Of a DNA stretch of 64,000 nt, positions 28,269-37,716 are shown piece after piece. Position numbers and translations under genes: made by a program. The stretch is from Shimazuella kribbensis DSM 45090 (lineage in GTDB: Bacteria > Bacillota > Bacilli > Thermoactinomycetales > Thermoactinomycetaceae). The stretch lies in NCBI RefSeq assembly GCF_000428065.1, contig NZ_ATZF01000006.1:124001-188000 (forward strand), in the 5' to 3' direction. Each line of letters starts with the position of its first letter. Position 1 is the stretch's first letter. The notes below the pieces were generated by a model, which saw nothing but the letters and a program-made list of their open reading frames with translations, was not told the DNA's origin and ran no database searches.

Positions 28269-28883
28269 TCAAATTAATTCTTTTCTGTTGTAATCTGTAA
28301 TATCATGGCTCAACTTATCCAACAACTCTTTTACCGTATACTCTTTGTTAACTAAGGCTTTTAATTCACGATCTGTCATACCGATCAACTGTACGAATTC
28401 TACTTTTCCATTAGGTGTATGGATCACACCCGCTTCATCTGGAATAGTTATAAATCCAGTAATATTGGAAGTTCCTTCCGTATCCATCCCGCTCTCTTGT
28501 CCTGTATATATGTATTCATATGGCTGAAAGATCACATTTCCTTCAAATACATAGCGTGTCAATGATTGTAAGACACCTGCCATTCCCTTTAATTCCTGTT
28601 CGTCCACTTTTGGTGATTTTTTCAATTTTACAGTTAATTCAAAACCATATCCGCTGTATTCCAGATCTTCCGATTCCTTTTCATGCAACTCCGAAAGCCC
28701 ATATGTGACAAAATGATAATAGTCTCCCCCATCATAAATACTGATTCCATCTAAAGGATCATTTCCGCCCAGTCTCCATTTACGTAAAGTACCAAAGTGT
28801 AAAGGATTTTCTTGATCTGGATACTTTTTTGAAAATACTTCTGTAATACAGTCCCAACCTTGATTTTGCTCTATCTCACTCAT
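28269..28883 (-). CDS. Suppressor-of-fused (SUFU) domain protein
   Basis: A 204-residue SUFU-like protein, recognised from PLDGISIYDGGDYYHFVTYGLS followed by a GYGFELTVKL strand and the C-terminal hydrophobic core. Bacterial SUFU proteins are commonly immunity proteins for polymorphic or contact-dependent toxins (known for the family); no toxin gene is next to it here. A TTAGGAAATGAG-type start with moderate site. Confidence 0.82.
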   Translation of the reverse strand: MSEIEQNQGWDCITEVFSKKYPDQENPLHFGTLRKWRLGGNDPLDGISIYDGGDYYHFVTYGLSELHEKESEDLEYSGYGFELTVKLKKSPKVDEQELKGMAGVLQSLTRYVFEGNVIFQPYEYIYTGQESGMDTEGTSNITGFITIPDEAGVIHTPNGKVEFVQLIGMTDRELKALVNKEYTVKELLDKLSHDITDYNRKELI

Positions 28884-28908
28884 TTCCTAACCTCCGATTG
28901 TTGTTGAT

Positions 28909-29247
28909 GTGATAAATGTCATATGGACAAACAAAATGTGGTACAACTTATCTCTCCAGTATTCCTATCCAAATATACATTTTAAAAGGTATCCAAACTT
29001 AGGATATCTTTTTTATGTGCCTCAAGACAAGGTATCGGGCAAAATGCGATACTCTCTATTTTTCCCCAACTCTCTACTACCATTTATAGAACAAGGAAAC
29101 TCCCTTATACAGCAAATAAATTCATTCGATGATATTATATATCTTCCAATATCTATCAATAACAGAAAAGCTAACAAGTTTGATAGAAATCAGATTATAA
29201 GGGGGATAGTTTACATTCATTCCTCAAGTACTCTGATCACTAAATAG
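28909..29247 (+). CDS. Hypothetical protein, uncertain
   Basis: A frame of 112 codons from a GTG (or about 103 from the ATG at 28936). No family recognised. The composition (many Asn, Tyr, Ile, few charged clusters) is not strongly protein-like and the ribosome binding site is weak, so it may be a remnant or chance frame divergent from the SUFU gene. Confidence 0.3.
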   Translation: MINVIWTNKMWYNLSLQYSYPNIHFKRYPNLGYLFYVPQDKVSGKMRYSLFFPNSLLPFIEQGNSLIQQINSFDDIIYLPISINNRKANKFDRNQIIRGIVYIHSSSTLITK

Positions 29248-29313
29248 AACAGCATGTGGAGATGAACTAGAATCACCAATCCAAACATTGTTCAATATCG
29301 ACAATAAAAGAAC

Positions 29314-29616
29314 TCATCTATAACTAGATAAATTCTTGTCTTGGGAAGCTAATTCGCTATGATTTTGAGTTTCCGATCTGAAAATGTACGCTATCTGTTT
29401 TAACTCTCGCAGCTTGTATTTGCGTAACTGGTGCTGTTCCCGTATTTGTCTGACTTCAATGGCAGCTTTTTTAAACTCTTTTTTAATGCATAAATACTCC
29501 TCTAATACATAAAATCTTTCACTATTCGCCTCTGCATGCGTACCTCTCTTAACCTTCATAAGTAGCATTAATTCTCTTTCATCTATTTCGTTTTTTGCTA
29601 GTTCTAAAGCATGCAC
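29314..29616 (-). pseudogene. Helical protein fragment, probably 5'-truncated
   Basis: From GTG 29616 the frame gives 100 residues of charged helix (IDERELMLLMKVKRGTH and similar). The same frame stays open upstream to about 29835 with protein-like sequence (WKIINTITGHIGQVAGHYHS) but no start codon, so the listed GTG is probably internal and the true beginning has been lost. The alanine/lysine-rich helices could come from an LXG-type or other toxin-related protein, which is a guess. Confidence 0.4.
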
Positions 29617-29897
29617 TATGTCCTGTGTAGCACGATCGTAACGTGCAAGATCTGATTTAGCACTATGATAATGCCCGGCTACTTGTCCAATATGTCCAGT
29701 TATGGTGTTGATAATTTTCCATGGATTGACTCTTTCATATGTAGCATCAAATATTGTTTCGTTTCTACTAGAGCTACTGTGTATTGTTACATTAATCGCT
29801 AGAATAATAGATGAAAGTCTATAGCTGCCGTCTTATGATGTACATGTTAATTTCGGGTAGTATCGTTCATAAGAAAAATACTTAGTTGGAGGATACA

Positions 29898-30200
29898 ATG
29901 ACGATTTATTATTTTATGTTTGAAGCAATACCACATTCGGATAATCCAAAAAAAGATGACTGTGCAGGTGCATTTATAAACTGTTGGGTTGACTCAACAG
30001 ATGTGAACTTGGCATTGACTGAAGCAAGTAACTACATTAACGATGAAGGTTGGGAAGTAATAAGTATGGTAGATCAATTTATCGCAAGTCGAGAGCAGTA
30101 TGAGGAAGATGATAAATTAAAGGAATCACTGGAGTGTTTTGATCAAGCTAGGAGTGATGGGATCGCCGCAGTCTTTCACATATGGTCTTATGATGACTAG
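29898..30200 (+). CDS. Small acidic protein, immunity-like
   Basis: A 100-residue acidic protein (IYYFMFEAIPHSDN..DDCAGAFINCWV). TTGGAGGATACA precedes the ATG at 29898. The size, acidity and place in a run of orphan small genes fit a toxin immunity protein, but I recognise no specific family. Confidence 0.6.
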   Translation: MTIYYFMFEAIPHSDNPKKDDCAGAFINCWVDSTDVNLALTEASNYINDEGWEVISMVDQFIASREQYEEDDKLKESLECFDQARSDGIAAVFHIWSYDD

Positions 30201-30541
30201 ATCTAACTTTTTCAACCAAGTACGTAATTGTACACACTATGTATCCTATAATATGAAATCTACTTTGCGGGTAATGACACATTTGCTGATACTATCCCTA
30301 CAAGAGAGTGGAAAGGGAAGAAAAGGTCGCTAATTGATGGGGAAGATGTTTTTATTAAATCAAAGAGTTGGTTCTGTGATTGAAAAAGCCGCCACCAGCG
30401 ATGGTGTTTTTTTGATGTACCAAAAACGAAACGTTAATTATGCCTTTTATACTGTTTTCTAGTTGTGATCGAACCAAACTCGTCACATTCTCATATAGAA
30501 CATGACTAATTTAATGCTTTTTTGGAAAAGTTTTCAGATAA
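30201..30541 (+). pseudogene. Remnant region with a terminal protein fragment
   Basis: From about 30260 one frame reads EIYFAGNDTFADTIPTREWK and on to a stop near 30380, without a start codon: the tail of a lost gene. A terminator hairpin (CCACCA/TGGTG with seven T) lies at 30391-30417. No other gene is visible. Confidence 0.45.
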
Positions 30542-30760
30542 GGTAATATCACTCCACTTTTAAGCAAAATGGAAGAGTTGGGCTGGATTAAACGGGAACA
30601 GAAATGGAAAACAAAATATCTTTCATTGACTGAGCAAGGAAAAGAGTTATTTCATGAAGTGGTTCCGAAACAAGAACAATTTCAGGCATCACAATTTTGC
30701 GAATTGGATCGAAAGGAGAAAAAACAGCTTCTTGACTTACATAGAAAAATTCAAAAATAA
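30542..30760 (+). pseudogene. Truncated MarR-family regulator (MhqR-like)
   Basis: The C-terminal half of a MarR winged helix survives: NITPLLSKMEELGWIKRE, then LSLTEQGKELFHEV and a final dimerisation helix. The N-terminal half is missing and a stop lies just before 30542. It sits 32 bases before a ring-cleaving dioxygenase gene, the same pairing as mhqR with mhqO-type genes in Bacillus, so the lost protein was probably the repressor of that gene. Confidence 0.78.
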
Positions 30761-30792
30761 ACATTAGGCAAATTTACTAGGAGGTAAATATT

Positions 30793-31767
30793 ATGAAATT
30801 CAAAGGAATTCATCATGTATCTGCATTAACAGCAAAAGCTCCTGAAAACTTTGATTTTTACACAAAGGTGTTAGGTCTTCGATTAGTTAAGAAAACAGTC
30901 AATCAGGATGATCCTTCCGTTTATCATTTGTTTTATGGAGATGAGAAAGGAAATCCTGGTACAGAATTGACGTTTTTTGAAATTCCTATGCTTGCACAAA
31001 ATCACGAAGGTACTAACAGTATTTCTGCAACCTCTCTTCGTGTCCCAAATGATCAGGCTTTAGTTTACTGGAAACAGCATTTCGAAGAATTAAATGTAAA
31101 GCATGAAGAAATCACAGAACGAGCAGGGCGGTCTACTTTAGCTTTCAAAGATTTTGAAGAACAGCGATTAATTTTAGTGTCCGATGAAAATAATGAGGGA
31201 GTTCAAGGTGGAGTCCCTTGGGAAAAGGGGCCAATCCCAAAAGAATATGGAATTATCGGATTAGGGCCAGTTAAATTAACCGTACAATATGCCAAATCAA
31301 CAGTAGGTGTTTTAACTGAGATGATGGGATTCCGTAAAAAAGGAAAATATCCATCTCCAGTAACGGGCCAACCAGACATTTTAGTATTTGAAACTGGTGA
31401 AGGGGGAACTGGTGCTGAAATCCACGTAGAAGAAAGAATGGACCTCCCACCTGAACGCCCTGGACGTGGTAGTGTACATCATGTAGCATTTCGCGTAGAG
31501 AACGAGAAAGAATTACGTGAGTGGATCAGTCGAATTAACGAAGCAGGACTTTCGAATTCCGGATTCGTTGATCGCTTTTACTTCCGTTCACTCTACTTCA
31601 GAGAACCGAATGGCATCCTTTTCGAATTAGCAACTGATGGACCTGGCTTTGCTACAGATGAAGATATCAATCATCTAGGAGAATCTCTCGCACTACCTCC
31701 ATTTCTCGAACCAAAAAGGGAACAAATAGAGACAAAATTAAAACCATTGAATACAAAAGTACAGTAA
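30793..31767 (+). CDS. Ring-cleaving dioxygenase, VOC superfamily (MhqO/MhqA type)
   Basis: A 324-residue protein with two vicinal-oxygen-chelate domains: GIHHVSALTAKAPENFDFYT at the start and GSVHHVAFRVENEKELREW near residue 225; the metal-binding His and Glu (REPNGILFELATDGPGF) are present. The family degrades hydroquinones and related aromatic electrophiles. AGGAGG precedes the ATG. With its MarR repressor broken upstream, expression may be constitutive. Confidence 0.9.
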   Translation: MKFKGIHHVSALTAKAPENFDFYTKVLGLRLVKKTVNQDDPSVYHLFYGDEKGNPGTELTFFEIPMLAQNHEGTNSISATSLRVPNDQALVYWKQHFEELNVKHEEITERAGRSTLAFKDFEEQRLILVSDENNEGVQGGVPWEKGPIPKEYGIIGLGPVKLTVQYAKSTVGVLTEMMGFRKKGKYPSPVTGQPDILVFETGEGGTGAEIHVEERMDLPPERPGRGSVHHVAFRVENEKELREWISRINEAGLSNSGFVDRFYFRSLYFREPNGILFELATDGPGFATDEDINHLGESLALPPFLEPKREQIETKLKPLNTKVQ

Positions 31768-31789
31768 TTTCTTAAAAGTGATAACAAAA

Positions 31790-31822
31790 GGAAGTACTAC
31801 AATTTTAGTAGTGCTTCCTTTA
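31790..31822 (+). terminator. Terminator of the dioxygenase gene
   Basis: GGAAGTACTAC (31790-31800) pairs with GTAGTGCTTCC (31808-31818, one G-T pair), followed by TTTA. Confidence 0.8.
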
Positions 31823-32124
31823 CATTTTTAATAGTAAATTTCAATGATTTTATTATTTCTTTTCACAACGTACATTTTTAGATTGTACATCTGCCATCTA
31901 GGAGCCGCTTGCAAGTTTCATCCCTATAAGAGAGAGAAATTGACGGAATGTTTCACGAATTAATACACGAGTAATACATTTCTATCTCTTCTGTCTGTGA
32001 AATTTTATGTTATAAATCACGTTCTCTATCCGCCTACTATTAATAACAAAAAGATGTTAATCGCTATCCACTAGAATATGTTATTAACTGCAAAGTAGAT
32101 TCTCCTAAACGAAAAACTACTTAT
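31823..32124. other. Noncoding AT-rich stretch
   Basis: No gene, repeat or strong hairpin is visible. It separates the dioxygenase terminator from two very small frames and looks like decayed sequence. Confidence 0.5.
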
Positions 32125-32232
32125 TTAGTTGGCGAAACTCTTTAAAAGGCATAACAACTGAGAGTGTATATAACCATAAGTAGCGTTTTTTGTTTGTTGT
32201 AGCATGGAGTATAGCTGATCTTTGATCGTCAT
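32125..32232 (-). CDS. Possible 35-residue protein
   Basis: Begins MTIKDQLYSMLQQTKNATYG and has AAAGGAG 10 bases before the ATG, a better site than most chance frames. No family recognised; it could be the surviving front of a longer gene. Confidence 0.35.
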   Translation of the reverse strand: MTIKDQLYSMLQQTKNATYGYIHSQLLCLLKSFAN

Positions 32233-32405
32233 TTCTTGTTGTCTCCTTTAACTCCATCGGTTACAATGGGCTTATCTTAGTTATTTTTCTTTTGCTCGCT
32301 TCGGTGTTGGAACACCTTAACGGGCTTGATTGTTTTGCTGCAAATGCTTGGCAACTTATTGTTACGTTTGATCATGTTCATCTCCTTCGAGAAAGGTTGT
32401 TATAC

Positions 32406-32552
32406 ATGTACGATTTAGATTTTGAACAACAAATTAGTATCATTATTAAAAGCCTTGGTAAAATCGATGAACGTCTAGAGCGTATCGAGAAAATCCAAGA
32501 AGAACATGGAAAACTGTTATCTCATCTCGTCATCTCACAAGAAGCGAAATGA
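32406..32552 (+). CDS. Small coiled-coil protein, 48 residues
   Basis: Starts MYDLDFEQQISIIIKSLGKI and continues with a regular heptad of Leu/Ile and Glu/Lys (ERLERIEKIQEEHGKLL), typical of a short coiled coil. GAAAGG lies about 9 bases upstream. The frame is open back to 32292 but without another site. A terminator-like hairpin AGCCCAATGGGCT followed by eight T lies at 32629-32649. Confidence 0.5.
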   Translation: MYDLDFEQQISIIIKSLGKIDERLERIEKIQEEHGKLLSHLVISQEAK

Positions 32553-32916
32553 AATTTTGGAACTTCTTTCGCGTCGATCCATCAAACAAGAAGCTGAAAT
32601 TAAAGCTATTAAGAGACCTGCAATCTAGCCCAATGGGCTTTTTTTTGTTGGAACGAACGTCCTATTACTACGAAGACTTTCACTGTAATAAGCTTTTATT
32701 CCAGCTTCAAACCATTCCTATTTCTATTCCTAATCAAAAAGAATCCAATTTTGTACAATTAATCCATTCGATGATAGGTACTTTCTTTTTCTAAGTTTTT
32801 ATCGGAAAAAAATATAAATAAAAGTTTTTATATGCTGAATACCTATAGAAATCTATGTAATCCCAATGATATATCCAATAAAATATGATTAACAAAACAA
32901 AAGGAGATGTATCCAA

Positions 32917-33744
32917 ATGACAGTAACAGTAAAAGAAACTACCGAAAATAACGAATTGAGATTTTTCACAACAGGTGACGGCATCCAAATTGCCTATCAG
33001 TTTGATGGAGAAGTCGACGCACCTGTATTGATGCTAGCAAACTCGATCGGAACTACATACCACATGTGGGATGGCCAAATCGCCGAATTAACAAAGCACT
33101 TTCGTGTCCTGCGGTATGACTTTCGTGGACATGGTTCCTCCGATGTGCCTTCAGGAGCATATTCCATTGATCGAATGGGGCGAGATGTGATCGAGTTGCT
33201 CGACTCTTTACAAATTGATCGAGTACATTTCTTAGGATTATCATTAGGCGGTGCAGTCGCTCAGTGGTTGGCTATTCATAATCCTGAGAGGATCGACAAG
33301 TTGATTCTCTCCAATTCTTCCTCATACTTGGGGCCAGCGGATCAATGGGATTACATGATAAACTCTGTTTTGAATGCGGAAGACCTCTCATGGCTTGCTG
33401 ACATGTTCATCGGAAACTGGTTCCCTAAACATATGCTAGAAAAAGAGAGTGGCATTATATCATCATTCCGTAATATGGTGTTAAACACTGATCCAACAGG
33501 ATTTGCTGGAACTTTCGCTGCGATTCGCGACTTGGACCTGCGAAGAACGGCAGCACTTATCACAAGTCCAACATTGGTAATCGCTGGTGAACACGATACT
33601 GTAACTCTCCCTAGCCACGGAGAATTAATTGCTGCCACAGTGCCAAACGCAAAATTCGTCTTGTTACCTTCTGTTCATTTATCGAATGTAGAACTTTCCG
33701 ATGACTTTTTGAAAATCGTAATTGAATTTTTGCAATCCAAATAA
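32917..33744 (+). CDS. Alpha/beta hydrolase, 3-oxoadipate enol-lactonase-like
   Basis: A 275-residue alpha/beta hydrolase. Nucleophile elbow GLSLGG, the oxyanion region LANSIGTTYHMW, and the acid/base pair in AGEHDTVTLP and LPSVHLSNVE match the PcaD subgroup, which opens 3-oxoadipate enol-lactone in aromatic degradation. No pca genes are nearby, so the true substrate is open. AGGAG precedes the ATG; a perfect 13-bp terminator stem follows. Confidence 0.85.
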   Translation: MTVTVKETTENNELRFFTTGDGIQIAYQFDGEVDAPVLMLANSIGTTYHMWDGQIAELTKHFRVLRYDFRGHGSSDVPSGAYSIDRMGRDVIELLDSLQIDRVHFLGLSLGGAVAQWLAIHNPERIDKLILSNSSSYLGPADQWDYMINSVLNAEDLSWLADMFIGNWFPKHMLEKESGIISSFRNMVLNTDPTGFAGTFAAIRDLDLRRTAALITSPTLVIAGEHDTVTLPSHGELIAATVPNAKFVLLPSVHLSNVELSDDFLKIVIEFLQSK

Positions 33745-33750
33745 CAACAG

Positions 33751-33797
33751 CAAACAGACTTGAGTTGCTAAATCAGCAGCTTCAAGTCTGTTTGTCG
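33751..33797 (+). terminator. Terminator of the hydrolase gene
   Basis: CAAACAGACTTGA pairs with TCAAGTCTGTTTG around a 17-base loop that holds a smaller stem (GTTGCT/AGCAGC). Confidence 0.75.
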
Positions 33798-33878
33798 TTC
33801 CTGTTCCATCCTCCTGAGTTTCTGCTTACGAACAACAACAAAAACTAGGTTAATCAACCATAACCAAATCTCTGGATG

Positions 33879-34304
33879 CTAGCTAGTTGGATACGTTTCT
33901 TGTAAAAATGCGATAGATTGATTTATCAGTGCTTTTAACACATCCACATCAATATCTGCTACTTTATTGATGTACACACATGCTTTTCCAGATGTATGTT
34001 TACCTAAGTCCTTTAATAATTCCTCTCTCTTTTCCTCACCCGGCGCAAAATAGAGACTAATCTTGGCTTTACGTGGGGAAAAACCAACTAGTGGAGCATC
34101 CCCTTCATGACCAGAGGCATATTTATAGTGATAGGTACCAAATCCAATAATACTCGGTCCCCACATCTTTGCTTCATATCCTGTCGTTTCCGTAAAAATT
34201 TCTAATAACCGATAGGCATCTTCCCGTTTTTTCGGGCCTTCGACATTTTCAATAAACTCGATCACACTGTTGTTTGTTTCCTTTGTTTTTAGTTCGTACA
34301 TCAT
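33879..34304 (-). CDS. DUF1801 (YdhG-like) protein
   Basis: A 141-residue single-domain protein with the DUF1801 pattern: R..DAYRLLEIF, MWGPSIIGFGTYHYKY, FSPRKAKISLYF and GKACVYINKVADID. The fold is known; the function is not. Complete and apparently monocistronic. Confidence 0.85.
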   Translation of the reverse strand: MMYELKTKETNNSVIEFIENVEGPKKREDAYRLLEIFTETTGYEAKMWGPSIIGFGTYHYKYASGHEGDAPLVGFSPRKAKISLYFAPGEEKREELLKDLGKHTSGKACVYINKVADIDVDVLKALINQSIAFLQETYPTS

Positions 34305-34429
34305 AAGAAAAGTACCTCTCTTCTAATACGCGTGAGTTTAGAGGTTCGCTCGTGCGCTCACCACTTTTATTTCATATGCTTCCAACCATGCTATCTTTTC
34401 AAGAATAAGTCGGAGAAAATGACTAGTAC

Positions 34430-35746
34430 TTAACCAATAAGTACCTCTTCTTTTGGATAATTAATTGTACGCTTCTCTTCTCGTGATAGGGAGAGCAGTA
34501 CTGTGATCGGACCAATTTTACCGATAAACATCATCACGCCAATAATTATTTTGCCCCCCATAGAGAGATCAAAGGTGAAATTTGCCGTTAATCCCACTGT
34601 TCCAAAAGCGGATATTACTTCAAACAGACAGATGATAAAAGGTGCATCTTCTGTGATAGTCAATAAAAATACCGCCAAAGCGATAAACATTAAAGAAACA
34701 AAAGAGATTGCTAAACAATTTATAATTAAGGAAGAATCGATCGATTTACGAAAAAGATGAATACTTCTTTTTCCTTTTAGATAGGAAATTACCGAGAGAA
34801 GAATAACAGTGAAGGTAGATACTTTGATTCCTCCACCTGTAGAAGTACTTCCCGCTCCAACAAACATAAACAGACACATAAAAAATAAGGTATATTCCTG
34901 TAGACCTCCAATATCGATAGTGTTAAAACCAGCTGTTCGTAATGTAACGGATTGGAAATAAGAAGCCCATAATTGCTCATTTAAAGGTAGGTTACCCATC
35001 GATTTTGGATTCTGAAATTCAAGTAAAAATAGGATGATCATACCAGAAAAAATCAAACAAATGGTACCTATGATCATCACCTTGGAATGCAGACTCAATG
35101 AATGGAAACTTCGTTTGTTCCAAACATCAAGTAAGACAGTAAAACCAATCCCTCCAATGATGATTAAGGACGATACAATAAGCAAAATAAAGGGATTATC
35201 GTTCTGACGTATCAGGTTATCTGGCCAAAGTGCAAATCCAGCATTATTAAAAGAGGCAATACTATGGAAAACCGAATAGTAGAGGGCATATTTCCAGTTC
35301 ATCTGGAAAATCCAGTTGATAAACAGAGCGAGTGCCCCAATGGCTTCAAAAAGAAACGAATATAAAATTAGCTTTTTTACAAGGGTCATAATATTTCCAA
35401 ATCGATCTTGATTGAGCGAAAAAGATAAGATATGACGTTCTTTCATGGATAATCGTTTCCCCAGCAACAGAAAGAAAATGGTAGCAGAAACCATTATCCC
35501 TAAACCACCTATTTTTACTAATAGGAGTATGACAATCTGTCCAAATAAGGTGAATGTTGTTCCAACATCTGTTGTCGCTAAACCTGTGCAAGTAATGGCA
35601 GATGTAGCCATGAACCATGCATCAATCCAATCGATAGATTTTTTAGTTGCAATTGGTATTTTTAGTAATATTGTTCCTAAAAATAAAATAAACAAAAAAA
35701 CAAGTATCAAGATTTGGGAGGTATTTAGACGAGTCTTTTTGATCAC
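34430..35746 (-). CDS. KtrB/KtrD-type potassium uptake channel subunit
   Basis: A 438-residue Trk/Ktr membrane protein with four repeated M1-P-M2 units. Selectivity-filter glycines are visible in TCTGLATTD, FNNAGFAL, LRTAGFNTID and FGTVGLT. The start is the GTG at 35746, right after the ktrA stop, with GAAGG 8 bases upstream; an in-frame TTG at 35764 lies on that site. It forms the Na+-dependent K+ channel dimer gated by the RCK ring encoded upstream. Confidence 0.9.
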   Translation of the reverse strand: MIKKTRLNTSQILILVFLFILFLGTILLKIPIATKKSIDWIDAWFMATSAITCTGLATTDVGTTFTLFGQIVILLLVKIGGLGIMVSATIFFLLLGKRLSMKERHILSFSLNQDRFGNIMTLVKKLILYSFLFEAIGALALFINWIFQMNWKYALYYSVFHSIASFNNAGFALWPDNLIRQNDNPFILLIVSSLIIIGGIGFTVLLDVWNKRSFHSLSLHSKVMIIGTICLIFSGMIILFLLEFQNPKSMGNLPLNEQLWASYFQSVTLRTAGFNTIDIGGLQEYTLFFMCLFMFVGAGSTSTGGGIKVSTFTVILLSVISYLKGKRSIHLFRKSIDSSLIINCLAISFVSLMFIALAVFLLTITEDAPFIICLFEVISAFGTVGLTANFTFDLSMGGKIIIGVMMFIGKIGPITVLLSLSREEKRTINYPKEEVLIG

Positions 35747-35747
35747 A

Positions 35748-36404
35748 TTAAACACCTTCTTCAAATCGTTGGATCGCAGTATTACGACCGATAACCACGA
35801 GAATATCGCCCTTCAAAATAAGTTCATTTGGAAGAAGGGAGATTTTCACGACATTATCACGTTTGATGGCAATAATATTGCAGCTATATTTATTTCGAAT
35901 GTCTAATTCCGAAATCATTTTGTTTTCTATTTTGGGAGAAGCCACAATTTCGACAATACTGTGCTCTTTGGAAAGCTCAATGTAATCGATAATGTTATCT
36001 GAGTTTATATAATGCGCAATTCTCTTGGCCATATCCCTTTCTGGGTGTATCACTTGATCTGCTCCAATTTTGTTCAATACTTTTTGATGACTGTCATTGG
36101 ATGCTTTTGCCCAAACTTTCTTTACTCCCATTTCTTTGAGTAGGAGTGTTAACAGTATACTTCCTTCTATATTCTCACCAAAAGAAACAAATACATGATC
36201 AAAATTCGTAATATCAAGCATTTGTAAAGCAATTTCATCAAGATTAGATATTTGTACAGCATTGATTCCGAGTTTTCCATATTCGTCGACCTTTTTATGA
36301 TCAATATCCACTGCCAGTACATCAATGCCGAGCTGATGAAACTCTTTAACTAAACCCCCACCAAAACGTCCTAATCCAAATACGGCAAATTGACTGTTCT
36401 TCAA
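35748..36404 (-). CDS. KtrA/KtrC-type RCK gating protein
   Basis: A 218-residue cytosolic regulator. The RCK_N Rossmann motif is FAVFGLGRFGGGLV with the acidic VDID after the second strand; the C-terminal RCK_C part (EIVASPKIENKMISELDIRN) is the region that binds c-di-AMP in related proteins. TTG 36404 is chosen as start since GAGGAG lies 9 bases upstream. It precedes and is coupled to ktrB. No ydaO-type riboswitch is visible upstream. Confidence 0.9.
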   Translation of the reverse strand: MKNSQFAVFGLGRFGGGLVKEFHQLGIDVLAVDIDHKKVDEYGKLGINAVQISNLDEIALQMLDITNFDHVFVSFGENIEGSILLTLLLKEMGVKKVWAKASNDSHQKVLNKIGADQVIHPERDMAKRIAHYINSDNIIDYIELSKEHSIVEIVASPKIENKMISELDIRNKYSCNIIAIKRDNVVKISLLPNELILKGDILVVIGRNTAIQRFEEGV

Positions 36405-36800
36405 AACAAGTATCTCCTCTATAAGTAAGGTAGTTTCAAGAAAAAAGTTTATTATCATGCGATAGGATAATGGAGACAAATACAATTTAGGTTTTTGTAA
36501 AAGTTTAACTCGTAATTTGGTCTTATGGATACCTTACTGAATTAAATTATATAGTCAAGCTTTACACCTATTCGGTTTGTATTAAGATGAAATATTGCAA
36601 GGTTCTTAATGAATAAAATAAAGATCCATTTGGATCTATTTGACTCATTATGCACTTAGTTTTGCGTAATTGGAATCGAGCTATTAGATTGTAAATTTGT
36701 TCCTCCTTCTGGTCTTTCTTTACTACTGATCATAAAAATATATATTCGTTAAGTGATATTACTAAGTAGTTTGTTATAGGTCGAGAAATATTGGGAACAC
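36405..36800. other. Divergent intergenic region ktrA / arsR-rhodanese
   Basis: About 400 bases without a gene. It carries AT-rich DNA and no hairpin with a T-run. The ktr promoter must lie here but I cannot place it. Confidence 0.5.
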
Positions 36801-36847
36801 TTGAATGAGAAGTAATTATCATCTATAATTCAAGTATTCAATTGAAT
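36801..36847 (+). promoter_or_regulatory. Promoter and palindromic operator of the ArsR-rhodanese gene
   Basis: TTGAAT (36801-36806), 17 bases, TATAAT (36824-36829), then the perfect 12-bp palindrome ATTCAATTGAAT (36836-36847) with an extra ATTCAA half-site at 36828-36833. An identically spaced copy occurs at 39401-39447. A repressor bound at the palindrome would block RNA polymerase. Confidence 0.8.
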
Positions 36848-36864
36848 GAAAAAGAGGTGCCTAT

Positions 36865-37524
36865 ATGAAACAAGCCACAACTGCAAGAGTTTTTAAAGAT
36901 AGATTGTATCAACAATATGCTCGAATCGGAAAATGTTTGTCCAGCGACAAAAGACTTGAAATATTGGATTTACTTTCCAACGGGCCAAAATCGGTGGAAA
37001 ACTTGGCTAAACAGACAGAAATGAGCATTGCCAATGTTTCCCGTCATCTTCAAATTTTGTTGGATGCAAGGTTAGTGAAGTTCAACAAGAAAGGGACATA
37101 TGTTATTTATACTTTAGCTGACCCTGAGGTTGGTAATTTTTTGATGTCTTTATGGCGTATTTGTGAAAATCAACTTGCAGATATACCACGTATTAAAGAA
37201 GATTTCTTAAAACATTATCAAAATTCGCAAGCCCTTACAAAGGACGAATTGATTGAAAAGATGGAAGCAGGCACAATTATTCTTTTAGATGTTCGTCCAA
37301 AGGACGAATTCGAAGCTGGACATATTGCAGGTGCAATTTCTGTTCCGATAAAAGAACTTGATCATTATCTACAAAATTTGCCTCAGCATGTTGAAGTTGC
37401 TGCTTATTGTAGAGGACCATATTGTGTATATACAGCGCAGGCTGTTGAAAAAATACAACGTGAGGGATTTAAAGCATACCGCTTAGAAGAAGGTGTTCAT
37501 GAGTGGCAAATGAGTAGCAATTGA
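36865..37524 (+). CDS. ArsR-family repressor fused to a rhodanese domain
   Basis: A 219-residue protein. Residues about 15-90 are an ArsR winged helix (LAKQTEMSIANVSRHLQIL); residues about 125-219 are a rhodanese domain with LLDVRPKDEFEAGHIAGA and an active-site loop CRGPYC with Cys182. Such fusions are thought to sense sulfane sulfur or related redox cues. AAAGAGGTGCCTAT precedes the ATG. The palindrome in its own promoter recurs before the thioredoxin-MFS unit, suggesting autoregulation plus control of that unit. Confidence 0.88.
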   Translation: MKQATTARVFKDRLYQQYARIGKCLSSDKRLEILDLLSNGPKSVENLAKQTEMSIANVSRHLQILLDARLVKFNKKGTYVIYTLADPEVGNFLMSLWRICENQLADIPRIKEDFLKHYQNSQALTKDELIEKMEAGTIILLDVRPKDEFEAGHIAGAISVPIKELDHYLQNLPQHVEVAAYCRGPYCVYTAQAVEKIQREGFKAYRLEEGVHEWQMSSN

Positions 37525-37569
37525 AGCATTCGTTCCTCTTTATTTTTGTGGCCAGAATACAGCCAAAAC

Positions 37570-37627
37570 GAAAAAACACACTATTCTTTCTTTCGGAATT
37601 TCGAAAAGAGAGGGTGGTGTTTTTTCA
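37570..37627 (+). terminator. Terminator of the ArsR-rhodanese gene
   Basis: A long imperfect hairpin between AAAAAACAC and GTGTTTTTT, with an inner CGGAATTTCG turn and a T-run at the end. Confidence 0.65.
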
Positions 37628-37716
37628 TTTAGTTAAAACATGAATTGAAAACAGTTGAAGTATGGGATCAATTTTTGTTTACACCATTTCCTTCTTATGA
37701 TAGATACTTAAAAGAA

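Noticed and set aside
36405-36800. Possible c-di-AMP (ydaO) riboswitch before ktrA
   Set aside because: No recognisable conserved core or terminator hairpin could be found.
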